A stretch of DNA of 16,230 nucleotides. Source: Deltaproteobacteria bacterium (GTDB lineage: Bacteria; Desulfobacterota; Desulfobulbia; Desulfobulbales; SURF-16). A program made the position numbers and the translations under genes. Positions 14,801 through 16,230 of the stretch are shown piece after piece. The notes beneath the pieces were generated by a model that searched no databases, had not been told where the DNA came from, and was given only the letters and a program-made list of their open reading frames with translations. The first letter of the stretch is position 1. Each line of letters begins with the position of its first letter. The stretch covers positions 1 through 16,230 of the forward strand of contig JAOZSN010000061.1 of NCBI GenBank assembly GCA_029939635.1, written 5' to 3'.

Positions 14801-15165
14801 TGAAAAACAATGAGACCCAGGAGGCCTTTGCACTCTTTGCTAATTTCAGCAAAGCCCTGCAAGAAGCCATGTCTGCCATTACCGCCCTGCAAGAAGCGCA
14901 GGTCGACACGAGAAAGGAAGACACTGTGCTGCTGCCAGCCACTATTAATCAGGAGAAGATAACAACCCTTCTCGATGACCTACAGCATCTTATCAGCACA
15001 GATTATAGCGCAGCCCTAGATCAGGCCATAAATCTTATGACTCTCCTTAAAGGTACTCCTCTTGTAAACAAAACTGAAACCCTGCAAACATTACTGGAAA
15101 ATTTTGCTGAGGCCGAGGCCTTGGCCTGTGTGGAAGAAATTCGTCTTGATCTTCTCCAGCTTTAA
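11884..15165 (+). CDS. Hybrid sensor histidine kinase (sensor-HisKA-HATPase-REC-REC-HPt)
   Basis: This 1093-residue inner-membrane protein has TM1 (~22-40), a periplasmic sensor of ~250 residues that looks Cache-like (inference), and TM2 (~296-313). HisKA has the phospho-acceptor H345 (MSHEIRTPLN). HATPase_c (~447-562) has N-box NLTTNAIKF, G1 DTGIGL and G2 GGTGLGLTI. REC1 (~584-700) has phospho-acceptor D639 (LMDWKMEGMNG) and REC2 (~735-855) has D788 (LMDIQMPKMDG). A Pro-rich linker leads to HPt (~895-1000) with H948 (THMMKGATGNFG). All phosphorelay residues are present, so a His-Asp-His relay to a separate response regulator is expected; the REC-GGDDF gene 64 bp downstream is the obvious candidate. 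ATG 11884 lacks a clear Shine-Dalgarno, but an in-frame stop lies just upstream. The ligand is unknown. Confidence 0.93.
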   Translation: MFWSHTKIENAEQPGIINKIRLTAILLVVFILANGGYAFFKGRQATDEMINTTLKERLTISQSVLRYELRELDIIGGIVQEQEQKIINYLDLDKIRPIQVMLQTIATKNQLDKVFFLDEDKKLLVTNRQSESEITNPNSYHALVDSLPSHAELTTIPTDFFRDIIPAQEGMLQAPARLSCMKSIIPMYHDLGDIYGYVVLVEFIDNNQSLAKRLTESIDSPFVFYNIENQAILSNFFSNSVPYPTSASIIFAGKTYYSQSTILVDSAGHPATELAVMVDKELFSWQQRHQTLNNMLPLAALICLTLFLNFMMDQLKKSYTKIELARQEAESANVAKSEFLANMSHEIRTPLNAVVGLTGLALKTDLSIKQHDYLTKIHSSSNVLLDIINDILDFSKIEAGKLELEQANFDFNEILCSLKNIATVKAEEKDIELILQIASDMPCAMVGDSMRLFQILLNLTTNAIKFTETGHVLIKTEVLKENDLSDQQIMIKFSIEDTGIGLEPQQISKLFHSFTQADSSTTRKFGGTGLGLTICTHLVEAMDGKITVESTPGKGSIFSFTALFGVQEDPKPSQFTCPTSYSAIKILVVDDNQVARDIIHDALKQYAFTVQQASSGEQAIDMLLKSAEEKDPYHLVLMDWKMEGMNGIETAKKIKGNTDLTETPAILMITAHGYKEVQTAAEEAGLDGFLVKPINNSQLISTIMKVLGTAIQPTTFVPVDPHSQITGLDKISGAHILLVEDNEINQQVASELLESVGFKVTITDNGQEGVDALLHRPTPVPYDAVLMDIQMPKMDGYSATKAIRKADSPLNTIPIIAMTAHAMDSERRRCREVGMNDHLAKPISPNKLYTTLVKWISAADRSDAPPVVIPPSPTPPQAAQPDVSIDLVCFPAELTGFDINTGLERFAGNKELYLKLLFKLLEKYESIDETIGLHLKNQEFDKARDLTHMMKGATGNFGAHRLHTAATKLEQALKNNETQEAFALFANFSKALQEAMSAITALQEAQVDTRKEDTVLLPATINQEKITTLLDDLQHLISTDYSAALDQAINLMTLLKGTPLVNKTETLQTLLENFAEAEALACVEEIRLDLLQL

Positions 15166-15229
15166 TTCTACCCTACTAATCAAAAAATGCTTCATGATTG
15201 CCCCCCCCTGCCTAGGTGCACAAATAGCC

Positions 15230-16222
15230 ATGATGTCTCCATCTAAAAACAAAGCTCGCATTCTCATCGTTGATGATGTCTCAGAGAACATTCGCCTGCT
15301 CATGGAAATCCTCAAAGAAAAATATGCAACTATTCCCGCCACCAGTGGAACCGACGGGCTGAACAAGGCGCGCCGCACCCCACAGCCTGATCTCATCTTA
15401 CTGGACATTCGCATGCCTGATATGGATGGTTATGAGGTGTGCCGCCAGCTGAAAAAAGATACAGATACCCGCGACATCCCCATTATTTTCATTACTGCTG
15501 TCTCAGAAACCCATGATGATGCCAAGGCCTTCAGCCTGGGAGCTGCCGATTACATAGCCAAACCATTCAACCCAGCCATCGTCAAGGCGCGCGTCAAAAA
15601 CCAAATCCAACTGCAATCTGCCATAGCAGAGCTCAAGGAGTTGTATAAACGTGCTTTAGACTCCAACCCCATCACCGGCCTGCCCGGTAACAACAGCATC
15701 CGCGAGGCACTTGAACAGGCCTTGACAGCCAAAGAGAATAAATTCGTTATCTACGCCGACCTTGATAATTTTAAGGCGTATAACGATAAGTATGGCTTTG
15801 CCCGGGGTGATGAAATCATCCATTTCACTGCAGACCTACTTAAGGAATCACTGGCCCTTGGCGGCCACCCAAAAGAAACCTTCCTCGGCCACGTGGGTGG
15901 TGATGACTTTGTTCTGCTCATTCCCCAAGGAGGTACAGACGAGGTGGTTAATTTCATTATTAAAAATTTCGACCAGCGCATCGTCAATTTCTACAGTGCA
16001 GAAGATGCGGCAGCCAAGAGCATAACGGCCACTGATCGTATGGGCGAACAGTGCACTTTCCCCCTCATGGGTATCAGCTTAGGGGCTGTGAACCTGCCGT
16101 GGAGTAATTACAGCCATTACCTGGAAGTCAATGATGCCTGCTCCCAGGTCAAAAAGAAGGCCAAGGAGATCAGTGGCAGCAGTTTCTTTTTAGATCGCCG
16201 CAAGAAGGAAGAAGAGGAGTAA
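15230..16222 (+). CDS. Response regulator with diverged GGDEF domain (GGDDF)
   Basis: The 330-residue protein begins with a receiver domain (~8-125: ILIVDDVSENI, phospho-acceptor D59 in LLDIRMPDMDG, Lys in YIAKPF). A helical linker (~126-150) leads to a GGDEF-like domain (~155-320) with TGLPGNNSI, IYADLDNFKAYNDKYGFARGDEI and the signature GHVGGDDF (223-227). GGDEF enzymes make cyclic di-GMP from two GTP. The fourth position is Asp instead of Glu, and the TGLPGN subgroup commonly shows this, so activity is uncertain. The start is uncertain: ATG 15230 or 15233 best fits receiver-domain starts, while ATG 15194 would add 12 residues; none has a strong Shine-Dalgarno. The acidic/basic tail RRKKEEEEE ends the protein. 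It probably receives phosphate from the upstream kinase's HPt. Confidence 0.88.
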   Translation: MMSPSKNKARILIVDDVSENIRLLMEILKEKYATIPATSGTDGLNKARRTPQPDLILLDIRMPDMDGYEVCRQLKKDTDTRDIPIIFITAVSETHDDAKAFSLGAADYIAKPFNPAIVKARVKNQIQLQSAIAELKELYKRALDSNPITGLPGNNSIREALEQALTAKENKFVIYADLDNFKAYNDKYGFARGDEIIHFTADLLKESLALGGHPKETFLGHVGGDDFVLLIPQGGTDEVVNFIIKNFDQRIVNFYSAEDAAAKSITATDRMGEQCTFPLMGISLGAVNLPWSNYSHYLEVNDACSQVKKKAKEISGSSFFLDRRKKEEEE

Positions 16223-16230
16223 AACAGGGT

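Overview
The window looks like a chromosomal segment of an anaerobic Desulfobacterota bacterium. My best guess is a marine, sulfate-reducing Desulfobulbales relative of Desulfotalea. This is inference from gene style: a stand-alone NrfD/PsrC-type quinone-interacting membrane protein, a sigma54 activator with repeated Cys-containing PAS domains, a selenocysteine-containing rhodanese, and moderate GC content. No rRNA, tRNA, CRISPR array, insertion sequence or phage gene was seen.

Left part (1-4872). A tight plus-strand operon encodes an SPFH/band-7 protein with three C-terminal zinc ribbons (5' end outside the window), a second zinc-ribbon protein with an apparent internal duplication, and a cyclic-nucleotide-binding-domain protein without a DNA-binding domain. 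It converges, 19 bp apart, on a minus-strand ftsH whose start is best placed at a GTG. A strong minus-strand terminator (4872-4910) lies upstream of ftsH with no recognisable gene feeding it.

Middle part (4911-10083). A long non-coding leader precedes a 39-aa single-pass membrane protein with a very strong Shine-Dalgarno sequence, then an NrfD-like membrane protein, then a Cys-rich MerR/HspR-type regulator. Both intercistronic spacers hold sizeable hairpins without a T-run, and the cluster ends at a 21-bp bidirectional terminator. Converging on it is a four-PAS sigma54-dependent activator.

Right part (10084-16230). A cold-shock gene follows, with a terminator-like hairpin in its leader and a normal terminator behind it. 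Next comes the most notable gene: an exported double-rhodanese protein (10978-11751) interrupted by one in-frame UGA exactly in the active-site loop (C-M-G-P-R-UGA-P-Y-S). A GGU-loop hairpin lies 22 nt downstream, so it is best read as a selenoprotein. It ends at its own terminator. A large hybrid histidine kinase (HisKA-HATPase-REC-REC-HPt) and a REC-GGDDF response regulator close the window and probably form one signalling pair.
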